The notes beneath the pieces were generated by a model. It made no database searches, had not been told where the DNA came from, and was given only the letters and a program-made list of their open reading frames with translations. Shown here one piece after another: positions 14,251-22,277 of a stretch of 42,834 bases of DNA. The position numbers and the translations under genes were made by a program. Origin of the DNA: DASPHG01 sp035629775 (GTDB lineage: Bacteria; Actinomycetota; Thermoleophilia; Solirubrobacterales; Thermoleophilaceae); assembly GCA_035629775.1 (NCBI GenBank), contig DASPHG010000069.1:1-42834 (forward strand), written 5' to 3'. Position 1 is the first letter of the stretch. The number at the start of each line of letters is the position of its first letter.

Positions 14251-14727
14251 ATGGCCGTGAGGCTGCCGCCGTTCCAGGCGCTGTTGGACGAGCACCGCGC
14301 GGATGTGTACCGCTTCCTCGTGGCCTCGCTCGGGCGCGACGACGCGGACGACTGCTTCCAGGAGACGTTCATCTCCGCGCTGCGGGCCTACCCGCGGCTC
14401 CGGGACGCCTCGAACCTGCGGTCCTGGCTCTTCACGATCGCGCACCGCAAGGCGATCGACGCGCACCGCGCCCGCGGCCGGCGGGCGACCCCGGTCGAGG
14501 ACCTGCCCGAGCGTGCCGCTCCGACCGGCCCTGAGCTGAACGGCGAACCGGAGCTGTGGGCCGAGGTCCGGCGGCTCCCGAACAAGCAGCGCGCGGCGGT
14601 GCTTCACAGGTTTGTCAACGACCTCGCCTACGCGGACATCGGGCAGGTGATGGGCTGCTCCGAGGACGCCGCCCGCCGCTCGGTGCACGAGGGCCTGAAG
14701 AAACTGAGGACGCAATGGGCGACATGA
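14251..14727 (+). CDS. ECF-type RNA polymerase sigma factor
   Basis: This is a 158-aa group 4 sigma factor. Region 2 covers about residues 14-75 (ADVYRFLVASLG, DADDCFQETFISALRAYPRL, LRSWLFTIAHRKAIDAHR) for core binding and -10 recognition. Region 4 covers about 108-156 (LPNKQRAAVLHRFVNDLAYADIG, EDAARRSVHEGLKKLR) with a helix-turn-helix for -35 recognition. No conventional anti-sigma gene follows; the next gene encodes an Ogt-type DNA repair protein overlapping by 13 bp. That pairing suggests control of the repair gene, perhaps in response to alkylation. Target promoters are not known. No Shine-Dalgarno is seen; leaderless expression is likely. Confidence 0.92.
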   Translation: MAVRLPPFQALLDEHRADVYRFLVASLGRDDADDCFQETFISALRAYPRLRDASNLRSWLFTIAHRKAIDAHRARGRRATPVEDLPERAAPTGPELNGEPELWAEVRRLPNKQRAAVLHRFVNDLAYADIGQVMGCSEDAARRSVHEGLKKLRTQWAT

Positions 14728-15386
14728 GGGAACTCGAGGACGCGCTGCGGGACACCGCGCTGCCGCGCGGCGACGTGGGCGCGGACATGGCGGCCGGGCG
14801 ATTCGCGGCCCGCGCCGAGGATGAGGGGCTGCTCGAGGTCGCCTACGGCGCCGTCGAGTCCCCCTTCGGCGAGCTGCTCGCCGCCGTCACCCCGCGCGGC
14901 CTGCTGCGGCTCTCCTACGACCCGAGCCGCAACGACTCGGTGCTCGAGGAGATCGCGGCCAAGGTGTCGCCGCGGGTCCTGGAGGCGCCCCCGAAGCTCG
15001 ACCCGGTCCGGCGGGAGCTCGAGGAGTACTTCGAGGGCCGCCGGCGCGACTTCGACCTGAAGCTCGACTGGGGGCTGACGCGCGGCTTCTTCCAGAAGAT
15101 CCTCCGCGCGACCGCCCGGCTCGGGTTCGGCGAGCTGGCGACCTACAAGCAGATGGCCGAGGCCGCGGGCAGCCCGCGCGCGGTCCGGGCCGCGGGAAAC
15201 GCCCTCGGCTCGAACCCGATCCCGATCGTCGTGCCGTGCCACCGGATCGTCCGGACCGGCGGCAAGCTCGGGGGCTACGGCGGCGAACTCGGCCCCTACA
15301 TCGGCGGACCGGGCGTCAAGCGCCACCTGCTGGAACTGGAGGGGGCGCTTGACGAGCGGGGTCGTCCGCGGCTTCCGGGCGCGTGA
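14715..15386 (+). CDS. ogt: Methylated-DNA-protein cysteine methyltransferase with N-terminal extension
   Basis: This is a 223-aa suicide repair protein that takes alkyl groups from O6-alkylguanine onto Cys175 in IVVPCHRIVR. RAVRAAGNALGSNP (helix-turn-helix and Asn hinge) and GKLGGYGG complete the site. Residues 50-110 are the RNase H-like N-domain. Residues 1-45 (RELEDALRDTALPRGDVGADMAAGRFAARAEDEGLLEVAYG) precede the standard fold and look like a separate helical piece, possibly a contact for the sigma factor; that is inference. The ATG at 14715 follows GAGGA by 4 nt; an ATGA-overlap start at 14724 is the alternative. Its 3' end overlaps the convergent transporter by 71 bp. Confidence 0.93.
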   Translation: MGDMRELEDALRDTALPRGDVGADMAAGRFAARAEDEGLLEVAYGAVESPFGELLAAVTPRGLLRLSYDPSRNDSVLEEIAAKVSPRVLEAPPKLDPVRRELEEYFEGRRRDFDLKLDWGLTRGFFQKILRATARLGFGELATYKQMAEAAGSPRAVRAAGNALGSNPIPIVVPCHRIVRTGGKLGGYGGELGPYIGGPGVKRHLLELEGALDERGRPRLPGA

Positions 15387-16266
15387 CTCGGTCCCTGCGC
15401 CGTGACGGCAGTGCGCCGCCGCCGGCGATCCAGGACCCGCCGAGGATCAGTGCCATGCCGGCGAGCGTCGCGAGCGTGAACGCCTCGTCGAGGAACGCGA
15501 CGCCGTAGATGACCGCGAAGACGGGCGCGATGTAGGCGACGACGGACGCCTTCGCCGGGCCGACCTCGGCGATCAGCGTGTAGAAGATCACGAAGGCGAT
15601 GCCCGTTCCGCCCGCGCCGAGCGCCGCCATCGCGGCCAGCGCGCCGACCCCGGGCGCCTCCGACGGGAAGGTGATGAGGGCGAGCGGCAGGACGAGGAGG
15701 GCGCTGGCGAGCATCGTGGCGGTCACGACCCCGATCGGCTGGGTATCGCGGAACTTGGCCTTGAGGTAGAAGCCGCCGATCGCGTAGCCCAGGCTGGCGA
15801 GGACCACCGCCAGCCCACCGACCAGTGCCGCCGACTCGCCGCCGACGTCGACTCCCAGAAGCAGCGCGACCCCCACGATGCCGATCCCGATGCCGAACGC
15901 ACCGGCCGCCGAAGGCCGCTCCTCCTGATCGACGAAGACGGCGAGGAGCGCCGTGAGGATTGGCGCCGAGGCGACCAGGATGCCGGCGAGCGAAGAGGAG
16001 ATCTCCTCCTCGCCCCAGCTGATCAACAGGAACGGGCCGGCCACCTGCACTGCGGCGAGCAGGAAGATCGGGGCGAGCCGGCCGCGAAAGCCTGTGAACG
16101 CGCCCCGGCTGAGCGCGAGCGGCGCGAGCACCACGGCCGCGAGAAGCGTGCGGAGAAACACGACCATCGCGGGCGACAGGTCCTCCAGGCCGAGCTTGAT
16201 GAAGAGGTAGGAGGCGCCCCACACCGAGGCGAGTACGACGAGCAGAATCCAGGCGCGGCGGTCCAC
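15316..16266 (-). CDS. EamA/DMT-family transporter
   Basis: This is a 316-aa inner-membrane protein with about ten hydrophobic helices in two EamA repeats: the first begins WILLVVLASVWGASYLFIKLGL, the second ALVGGLAVVLASLGYAIGGFYL. DMT members export amino acids, metabolites or drugs; substrate is not readable. I chose the GTG at 16266 because the protein then begins right before the first helix; an ATG at 16302 adds an Arg/Cys-rich leader. The C-terminal roughly 30 residues (basic, Pro-rich) are encoded opposite the end of ogt. There is no same-strand partner nearby except the deacetylase 67 bp upstream. Confidence 0.87.
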   Translation of the reverse strand: MDRRAWILLVVLASVWGASYLFIKLGLEDLSPAMVVFLRTLLAAVVLAPLALSRGAFTGFRGRLAPIFLLAAVQVAGPFLLISWGEEEISSSLAGILVASAPILTALLAVFVDQEERPSAAGAFGIGIGIVGVALLLGVDVGGESAALVGGLAVVLASLGYAIGGFYLKAKFRDTQPIGVVTATMLASALLVLPLALITFPSEAPGVGALAAMAALGAGGTGIAFVIFYTLIAEVGPAKASVVAYIAPVFAVIYGVAFLDEAFTLATLAGMALILGGSWIAGGGALPSRRRDRVTRPEAADDPARQAPPPVPAGGA

Positions 16267-16333
16267 CCGTCGAGGATGGCAAGCGGACCCTCGCCTTTCC
16301 ACGACGATCTCTGACGCCTGCGATTAGGGCGGC

Positions 16334-16975
16334 TTATAGAGGCCCGAGCTGGAGCCCGCGCTCGGCCGCCGCGGCGGCGATCAGCGGGATCGCCGCGATG
16401 GTCGCCGCCACGTCAGGCCGGTGGCCGTAGCGCGCCGAGTCGTGCAGGACGAGGATCGCCCCGGCGGCGAGGTCGCGCTCGACGATGTCGAGGATCCGCT
16501 CGGCCGAGATCGTCTCCCAGTCCATCCCCCACGCCGACCAGTAGACCGGCTCCAGCCCCACCCCGCGGACGGCCTCGTAGGAGTGCTCGTTGAAGACGCC
16601 GTAGGGCGGGCGGAACCAGCGCGGGCGCCGCCCCGTGGCCGCCTCGAGCGTGCCGAGGCCGTACGCCGGCTCGTCGCGCGAGTCGCGCGGCGAGAGCTCG
16701 CTGTGAGGCCGATGCGTCGCCCCGTGGAGCGCGACCTCGTGCCCGCGTGTGGCGACCTCGCGTGCGAGCGCCGGGGCGGCCTTCACCTGCTCGCCGACCA
16801 TGAAGAACGTGGCCTTCAAATCGGCCGCGTCCAGCGCGTCCAGGACCCCCGGGGTTCCCTCGGGGTCGGGCCCGTCGTCGAACGTCAGCGCGACGCGCTC
16901 GTCCTCGAGCCGCTCGAGGGCCGGGAACTCGCGCCAGCGCGCGAGCGTTTGCAGGTGCTCGCCGAAGCTCGGCAA
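16334..16975 (-). CDS. Polysaccharide deacetylase (NodB-like, CE4)
   Basis: This is a 213-aa metal-dependent deacetylase of the CE4 family, usually acting on peptidoglycan or other N-acetylated glycans. Motif 1 TFDDGPD holds Asp33 and Asp34; motif 2 HGATHRPHS holds metal His84 and His88; RWFRPPYG is motif 3; a late LVLHDS is motif 5. There is no signal peptide or membrane anchor, which is unusual for an envelope enzyme, so it may act inside or be exported otherwise. It precedes the DMT gene on the same strand. The 131-bp gap to scpB upstream shows only a loose inverted repeat (CCCTGCG/CGCAGGG, 55 bp apart). Confidence 0.88.
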   Translation of the reverse strand: MPSFGEHLQTLARWREFPALERLEDERVALTFDDGPDPEGTPGVLDALDAADLKATFFMVGEQVKAAPALAREVATRGHEVALHGATHRPHSELSPRDSRDEPAYGLGTLEAATGRRPRWFRPPYGVFNEHSYEAVRGVGLEPVYWSAWGMDWETISAERILDIVERDLAAGAILVLHDSARYGHRPDVAATIAAIPLIAAAAAERGLQLGPL

Positions 16976-17106
16976 TCAGCCCTGCGCCGGGGCGGCGTTT
17001 CGACGCGAACCGGGGGCGCGAGAAGCAAGCTGGCCAAGGACGCAGGGAGCTCGCAGTGCTCCGCACGCGGGCGACCGAGGACGCCGGGCAGCGCAGGTTC
17101 GCAGCG

Positions 17107-17682
17107 TCATCCGGGAGCGGCGCGCTGCTCGCCGGCCTTCAAGAGGCGGTCGCGCAGCGTGCCCTCCTCCTCGGGGGTCGGGTCGAACGCCGTGACGTCC
17201 GGCAGCGCGTCCAGCCCGCTGAGGCCGAACAGCTTCTGGAACAGGTCGGTCGTCCGGTAGAGGACCGCACCGAACTGAGACCGGCCCGACTCCTGGATCA
17301 GGCCGCGCTCGAGCAGCGTGCCCACGGCGGACTCGGACGCGACGCCCCTGATCCGCGCGATCTCCGGGCGCGAGACCGGCTGGAGGTAGGCGACGATCGC
17401 GAGGCACTCGGCTTGCGCCTGCGTGAGCGGCGGGGTGCGCGGGCGCGCGAGCAGCCGCCGGGCGGCGCGCTCCGCGACCGGGTCCGTCGCCAGCGTGAAG
17501 CCGCCCGCGACCTCGCGCAGGACCACGCCGCGCCAACCCTCGGCGTAGTGCTCGCGCAGGCGCGCGAGGGCCTCCACGACCTCGCCCTCGCTGACCTCGC
17601 ACGCCTCGGCGAGGTCGGCGACCGTGACGGGGTCCGACGACAGGAACAGGAGCGCCTCGACGACGCGGGCGAGCTCGTTCAC
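17107..17682 (-). CDS. scpB: Segregation and condensation protein B
   Basis: ScpB is the winged-helix subunit of the SMC-ScpAB condensin. The 191-aa protein starts NELARVVEALLFLSSDPVTVADLAEA and has the motif ARPRTPPLTQAQAECLAIVAYLQPVSRPEIARIRGV, typical of ScpB, followed by LLERGLIQESGR and YRTTDLFQKLFGLSGLDALP. The GTG start overlaps the scpA stop as GTGA. It acts with ScpA encoded immediately upstream to bridge Smc heads for chromosome organisation; smc is not in the window. Confidence 0.95.
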   Translation of the reverse strand: MNELARVVEALLFLSSDPVTVADLAEACEVSEGEVVEALARLREHYAEGWRGVVLREVAGGFTLATDPVAERAARRLLARPRTPPLTQAQAECLAIVAYLQPVSRPEIARIRGVASESAVGTLLERGLIQESGRSQFGAVLYRTTDLFQKLFGLSGLDALPDVTAFDPTPEEEGTLRDRLLKAGEQRAAPG

Positions 17683-18401
17683 GTGCCGCTCACCTCGATC
17701 GGGCCGAAGTTCTCGTCCTGCTGCCAGACGGCCTCGCCCGCCTTGTACAACTCGAGCAGCGCCCAGACGGTCATGGCTTCGGTCAGGCGGTCGGCACCCT
17801 TCACGGCTTCGTCGAACGAGAAGCGGTGGCGGTTCGACAGGATCGAGCGCAGGTGCGCCAGCCGCATCTCGACGGTGACCCGCGCGCGGGCCATGTGGCC
17901 CAGGTCGAGCGGCGGGGGCGTGCGCAGCAGGCCGCCGAGCGCCTCGGCCAGCTGGACCGGCTCGTACGACTTCGCGGCGACCTCGAGCGACACCCGCCGC
18001 AGCTCCTTCGGCAGCGGCGCGGAGCGGTATCGAAAGCCCGACTCCCCCGCGAGCCGCTGGTGCAGGAACTGCGCGGCCGAGCGGTAGCGGCTGTATTCGA
18101 GCATCCGCGCGAGCAGCTCCTCGGCCGCCTCGCCCGGTTCGAGCTCGGGGATCTCGACCTCCTCGCGCGGCAGCATGAGCTGCGACTTGAGCAGCAGCAG
18201 CGCGGCGATCAGCACGAGGAACTCGGTCGCCGCCTCGAGGTCGAGCTCGCCCCGCTGCTCGAGGTAGTCCACGTAGGAGACGACGACCTCGGCCAGGTCC
18301 ACCTCGAGCAGGTCGACCTCCTCCTTCAGGACGAGCGTCAGGAGCAGGTCGAACGGCCCCTGGAAGACCTCCAGGTCGAGATCGAGGGTCGCGGCGCGCA
18401 C
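17679..18401 (-). CDS. scpA: Segregation and condensation protein A
   Basis: ScpA is the kleisin of the SMC condensin. The 240-aa protein shows the family N-terminus FQGPFDLLLTLVLKEEVDLLEVDLAEV, the helix FLVLIAALLLLKSQLMLP, and a C-terminal winged-helix region (FSFDEAVKGADRLTEAMTVWALLELYKAG). Length is normal. GTG start 11 bp after trpS; the end overlaps scpB by 4 bp. Association of trpS with scpAB is likely one transcript. Confidence 0.95.
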   Translation of the reverse strand: MRAATLDLDLEVFQGPFDLLLTLVLKEEVDLLEVDLAEVVVSYVDYLEQRGELDLEAATEFLVLIAALLLLKSQLMLPREEVEIPELEPGEAAEELLARMLEYSRYRSAAQFLHQRLAGESGFRYRSAPLPKELRRVSLEVAAKSYEPVQLAEALGGLLRTPPPLDLGHMARARVTVEMRLAHLRSILSNRHRFSFDEAVKGADRLTEAMTVWALLELYKAGEAVWQQDENFGPIEVSGT

Positions 18402-18412
18402 CGCCGTTCAGG

Positions 18413-19402
18413 TTAACCCTGGGGTCCGACGCCCATGGCGCGGCGCACGTCGGCGAGCGTCTCGGCGGCGATCGCGCGCGCCCGCTCGGCGCCCTCGCGC
18501 AGCGTGGCCTCCAGCGCGCCCTCGTCCGTGCGCAGCTCGGCGTATCGCTCGCGGACGGGGGCGAGCAGGTCGGCGACCGCGTCGCCGACGGCCGCCTTGA
18601 AGTCGCCGTAGCCCTTGCCCTCGAACTCCGACTCCACCTGCTCCGGTGAGACCCCGCGCGCGACGGCCATGATGTCGATCAGGTTCGCGATCCCCTCCTT
18701 GCCGTCGCCGCGGCGGACCTCGCTGCCCGAGTCGGTCTGCGCGCGCTTCACCTTCTTGCGGATCGCGTCCGGCTCGTCGTCCACGTAGATCAGCCCGCTC
18801 TCCGAGCTGTAGGTCGTGGACATCTTCGTCGTCGGGTCCTGCAGGTCCATGATCCGCGCGCCCACGTCCGGGATCCGGTGCTCCGGGACCACCAGCACGT
18901 CGCCGTAGGTCGAGTTGAACCGCTCGGCGATGTCGCGCGTCAGCTCGAGGTGCTGGCGCTGGTCGTCACCGACCGGGACCTCGTCCGTCCGATAGGCCAG
19001 GATGTCGGCCGCCTGGAGCACCGGGTACAGGAAGAGGCTCGCCCGGACCAGCTCCTGCTCCCGCGCCGACTTGTCCTTGAACTGATGCATCCGCTGGAGG
19101 TCCCCATACGCCGTCGAGGCGCACAAGAGCCAGCAGAGCTCGGCGTGCTCCATCACGTCCCCCTGGCGGAACAGGATGCACCGGCTCGGGTCGAGCCCCG
19201 CGGCCAGCAGCATCGCGGTGGTGTCGAGCACGTAGGCGGGGAGTGCCTTCGGGTCGTAGGCGACGCTGGTCGCATGCAGGTCGACGACGCAGTAGATCGC
19301 CGGGTCGCCGCGGTCCTGGCCCTCGACGTACTGCCTGATCGCCCCGATGTAATTGCCCAGGTGCTTGCGGCCCGTCGGCTGGATTCCGCTGAAGATCCGC
19401 AT
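18413..19402 (-). CDS. trpS: Tryptophanyl-tRNA synthetase
   Basis: This enzyme charges tRNA-Trp. It is a 329-aa class I synthetase of bacterial TrpRS size. FSGIQPTGRKHLGNYIGA carries the HIGH-like motif (HLGN at 14-17) and DPTTKMSTTYSS the KMSKS-like loop (KMSTT at 193-197). DQRQHLELTRDIAERFN is the Trp/AMP-contact segment. The ATG has no convincing Shine-Dalgarno and is 20 bp from divergent arfB. The upstream space is far too short for a T-box leader, so charging-dependent control of that kind is excluded here. Confidence 0.97.
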   Translation of the reverse strand: MRIFSGIQPTGRKHLGNYIGAIRQYVEGQDRGDPAIYCVVDLHATSVAYDPKALPAYVLDTTAMLLAAGLDPSRCILFRQGDVMEHAELCWLLCASTAYGDLQRMHQFKDKSAREQELVRASLFLYPVLQAADILAYRTDEVPVGDDQRQHLELTRDIAERFNSTYGDVLVVPEHRIPDVGARIMDLQDPTTKMSTTYSSESGLIYVDDEPDAIRKKVKRAQTDSGSEVRRGDGKEGIANLIDIMAVARGVSPEQVESEFEGKGYGDFKAAVGDAVADLLAPVRERYAELRTDEGALEATLREGAERARAIAAETLADVRRAMGVGPQG

Positions 19403-19422
19403 GGGCCGGGCACACTAACGGC
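19403..19422. promoter_or_regulatory. 20-bp divergent promoter, trpS / arfB
   Basis: CACACTA at 19411-19417 reads as -10 CACACT for arfB (6 bp before GTG) and TAGTGT for trpS (8 bp before ATG). It matches the CATACTA element between the cupredoxin gene and rlmN in sequence and placement. Both messages would be leaderless or nearly so. Confidence 0.5.
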
Positions 19423-19821
19423 GTGCTTCACGTCCGACCCGGCACCGACATCCCACTCGATGAGATCGAGATCCGCGCCACCCGGTCGTCCGGGCCGGGC
19501 GGCCAGCACGCGAACGTCACCGCGTCGCGGGTCGAGGTCAGCTTCGACGTGCGCGCCTCCCGTGCGCTCGGCGACGCGGAGAAGCGGCGCGTCATGGCCC
19601 GCTGCGGACCGGTCGTCCGCGCCATCGCCCAGGACACCCGCTCACAGCGGCGCAACCGCGAGCTGGCACTCGAGCGGCTCGCCTCCAGGCTGGCGGGCGC
19701 CCTCGCGGTCCAGCGGCCACGCAAGAGCACGCGCCCGACACGCGCCGCCAAGGAGCGGCGGCTCCAGCAGAAGCGCGTCCGGGGTGAAACCAAGCGACTC
19801 CGAGGGCGCCCAGATCTCTAA
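19423..19821 (+). CDS. arfB: Peptidyl-tRNA hydrolase ArfB (release-factor-like ribosome rescue)
   Basis: This is a 132-aa protein of the ArfB/YaeJ/ICT1 type, which frees ribosomes stalled on mRNAs lacking a stop codon. The catalytic GGQ is at residues 26-28 in RATRSSGPGGQHANV, followed by the release-factor domain. The C-terminal part (RPRKSTRPTRAAKERRLQQK) is a basic tail like the one that enters the empty mRNA channel. There is no stop-codon recognition domain, which separates it from PrfA/PrfB. GTG start with no ribosome site; probably leaderless. It is divergent from trpS. Confidence 0.93.
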   Translation: MLHVRPGTDIPLDEIEIRATRSSGPGGQHANVTASRVEVSFDVRASRALGDAEKRRVMARCGPVVRAIAQDTRSQRRNRELALERLASRLAGALAVQRPRKSTRPTRAAKERRLQQKRVRGETKRLRGRPDL

Positions 19822-19872
19822 TCGCGCCGCCCAGGCCTTCAGGGCCGACGCCGAGATGCCGATGGCGCCCTC

Positions 19873-20778
19873 GTGAGGCTCTCCCGGACCGCACCGCTCG
19901 CGGCCATCGCCCTCTGCGCGCTCGCCGCGCCCGCGCATGCCGCGTTCGCACCTGACCTCCGCCTGGCGGTCGCGCCCGGCGCGGCCGGGACGGCGCCGGC
20001 GCTGACCGTCGGGTACGTGCACCCGGCGACCGAGTCGCCGGTGGAGCGCTTCACCCTGGACCTGCCCCGCGGTTTTGGTGTCGCGGGGGCGCCCGGCGTG
20101 GCCACCGGCGGGCGAATCGGCATCTTCATCGCCCGTGTGGGTCGGGGCGTGCCGGTCGCCGGCGTGGTCAGGAAGACCGGACCGAACGGGTTCGGCTTCG
20201 TCCTCAGCCTGTTCGGCGGGACGGTGCGCCAGGCCGTGGAGGGGGCGGTCGTGCGGCGTCCGGACGGCTCGGTCGAGCTGCGCTTCGACCGCCTGCCCGC
20301 CCTCCCCCTCACCGCGCTGACGGTTCGCCTGTACGGCGGCCCGGCGGCACTCGTCAGCAGCCCGAAGCGGTGCGGCACCTACGCGGTGGACGGCAAGTTC
20401 ACGAGCACGGCGGACGACTTCGCAATCGACCGCACGGCGGTTCCGATCGGCACGTGCGGGATCCGCATCGCGAACCTGCGGCTCAGCGACCGCGCCTTCG
20501 AGGCCGGCGGCAGCCGCGCCGGCTACCGCACGATCATCGCGTGGTGGGCGTCGACCGCGGTCGACCACACCGACGTGCGCATCGAGCGCCGCCGGAGCCA
20601 CCGCAAGGGCTGGCGGCTCCTCGGCGTGCTCGTGACAGGCGGCGCCGCCGGTGACAACACGCTGCGCTGGGATGGGCGCCTCGAGGGCCGCGAGCTTACG
20701 CCGGGCCGCTACCGCGCGCGCATCCACCCCGCCGGCGGCAGGCCGGCCAAGCGCGTGCGCTTCCGGATCGTCGGCTAG
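19873..20778 (+). CDS. Secreted protein with FlgD-like C-terminal Ig domain
   Basis: This is a 301-aa exported protein. A signal peptide covers about 1-24 (cleavage near AHA-AF). The middle is beta-rich with no family I recognise. The last 75 residues (IERRRSHRKGWRLLGVL, NTLRWDGRLEGRELTPGRYRARI) match the FlgD-type Ig fold common at the ends of actinobacterial secreted proteins. Two Cys (KRCGTYA, GTCGIRI) may pair. GTG start, 51 bp after arfB on the same strand. It converges on gcvPB and the two stop codons overlap in the 4-bp CTAG at 20775-20778. Function unknown. Confidence 0.8.
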   Translation: MRLSRTAPLAAIALCALAAPAHAAFAPDLRLAVAPGAAGTAPALTVGYVHPATESPVERFTLDLPRGFGVAGAPGVATGGRIGIFIARVGRGVPVAGVVRKTGPNGFGFVLSLFGGTVRQAVEGAVVRRPDGSVELRFDRLPALPLTALTVRLYGGPAALVSSPKRCGTYAVDGKFTSTADDFAIDRTAVPIGTCGIRIANLRLSDRAFEAGGSRAGYRTIIAWWASTAVDHTDVRIERRRSHRKGWRLLGVLVTGGAAGDNTLRWDGRLEGRELTPGRYRARIHPAGGRPAKRVRFRIVG

Positions 20779-22277
20779 GGGACCGGCTGGCGCACGACCG
20801 GGCGCTTCGCGGCGCCGGCCTCGTCCAGGCGCCTGACCGGCGTGCTGTAGGGCGCGTGGCGGGCGACCTCGGGGTCCTCGGCGGCCTCCTCGAGGATCGC
20901 GCGGACCGCCGCAGCGAAATGGTCGAGCCGCTCCTTCGGCTCGGTCTCGGTGGGCTCGATCATCAGCGCCTCGTCCACGAGCAGCGGGAAGTAGACCGTC
21001 GGCGGGTGTACCTCGTGGTCGAGCAAGCGCTTCGCGATGTCGAGCGTCTTGATCCCGAGCTTCTCCTTCGCCCCCGTCCCCGACAGCACGAACTCGTGCA
21101 TGCAGTGGCGGTCGAAGGCGAGCGGCAGGTGCTCGGCGATCCCCTCGCGCCCGAGCAGCGCCTTCAGGTAGTTCGCGTTCAGCACGGCCATCTCGGATGC
21201 CTCGCGCAGGCCGTCGGCCCCCAGCGAGCAGATGTACGCGTAGGAGCGCACGAAGACGCCGAAGTTCCCGTGGAAGCCGCGGAGCCGCCCGATCGACTTG
21301 GGGCGCTCGTGGTCGAGGTCGAACCAGGCGTCCGCGCTGCCGTTCGAGCCCTCGCGGCGGACGATCTGCGGCCGCGGCAGGAACGGTTCGATCCGGTCCG
21401 ACACGGCGATCGGCCCGGAGCCCGGCCCGCCACCGCCGTGCGGCTGGGTGAACGTCTTGTGCAGGTTGAAATGGACGATGTCGAAGCCCATGTCGCCGGG
21501 CCGCGAGATGCCCATCACGGCGTTCAGGTTCGCGCCGTCGTAGTACAGCGTGCCCCCCACCCCGTGGACGATCGAGGCGATCTCGCGGATGTTGCGGTCG
21601 AAGAGCCCGAGGGTGTTCGGGTTGGTGAGCATCAGGCAGGCGACGTCCTCGGTCGCCTTCTCGCGCAGGTCGTCCACGTCGACGCCGCCGTCCGGCGCCG
21701 TGCCGACCTTCACCACCTCGTAGCCCGCCATCGTCACGGTGGCCGGGTTCGTCCCGTGCGCGGTGTCGGGGGTCAGCACCTTGTGCCGCTCCTGCCCGCG
21801 GTCCTCGTGGTAGGCGCGCGTCAGCAGCAGGCCGGCCAGCTCGCCGTGGGAGCCGGCGCTCGGCTGGAGCGAGACGTGCGGCAGCCCGGCGATCTCACCG
21901 AGCGCCCCCTGGAGCCGCCACATCAGCTCGAGCGCCCCCTGCGCGCGCTCGGGGTCCTGAAGCGGGTGGAGGCGCGCGTGGCCCGGCAGGGCGGCCACGC
22001 GCTCGTGGAGCTTCGGGTTGTGCTTCATCGTGCACGACCCGAGCGGGTAGAAGCCCGTGTCGAGGTCGAAGTTCTTCTTCGAGAGCGTGTTGTAGTGGCG
22101 CACGATCTCGGGCTCTGAGACCTCGGGCAGCTCGGCCGGCGTCCTGCGGATCGCGCCCTTGGGCAGCAGGTCGGCGACCGGGACGTCGGGCACGTCGAGC
22201 ACGGGCGGCGCGAACGCGCGCCGGCCCTCGCGACTGCGCTCGTAGATGGTGCGGGTGGCGCCGACTGCCTCGCTCAT
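20775..22277 (-). CDS. gcvPB: Glycine dehydrogenase (decarboxylating) subunit 2
   Basis: This is the 500-aa C-terminal-half subunit of the split P protein, the PLP enzyme that decarboxylates glycine and loads the aminomethyl group on GcvH. HYNTLSKKNFDLDTGFYPLGSCTMKHNPK is the family signature region (seen around residues 60-90), SLQPSAGSHGELAG binds PLP, and FNLHKTFTQPHGGGGPG holds the Schiff-base Lys. The ATG overlaps the gcvPA stop (ATGA). Directly upstream of the ATG is a GGGGTCAGACCCC palindrome, leaving no normal Shine-Dalgarno, so translation must depend on coupling to gcvPA. Confidence 0.97.
   Translation of the reverse strand: MSEAVGATRTIYERSREGRRAFAPPVLDVPDVPVADLLPKGAIRRTPAELPEVSEPEIVRHYNTLSKKNFDLDTGFYPLGSCTMKHNPKLHERVAALPGHARLHPLQDPERAQGALELMWRLQGALGEIAGLPHVSLQPSAGSHGELAGLLLTRAYHEDRGQERHKVLTPDTAHGTNPATVTMAGYEVVKVGTAPDGGVDVDDLREKATEDVACLMLTNPNTLGLFDRNIREIASIVHGVGGTLYYDGANLNAVMGISRPGDMGFDIVHFNLHKTFTQPHGGGGPGSGPIAVSDRIEPFLPRPQIVRREGSNGSADAWFDLDHERPKSIGRLRGFHGNFGVFVRSYAYICSLGADGLREASEMAVLNANYLKALLGREGIAEHLPLAFDRHCMHEFVLSGTGAKEKLGIKTLDIAKRLLDHEVHPPTVYFPLLVDEALMIEPTETEPKERLDHFAAAVRAILEEAAEDPEVARHAPYSTPVRRLDEAGAAKRPVVRQPVP

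Noticed and set aside
19403..19422. T-box leader upstream of trpS
   Set aside because: The start codons of trpS and arfB are 20 bp apart, leaving no leader RNA.
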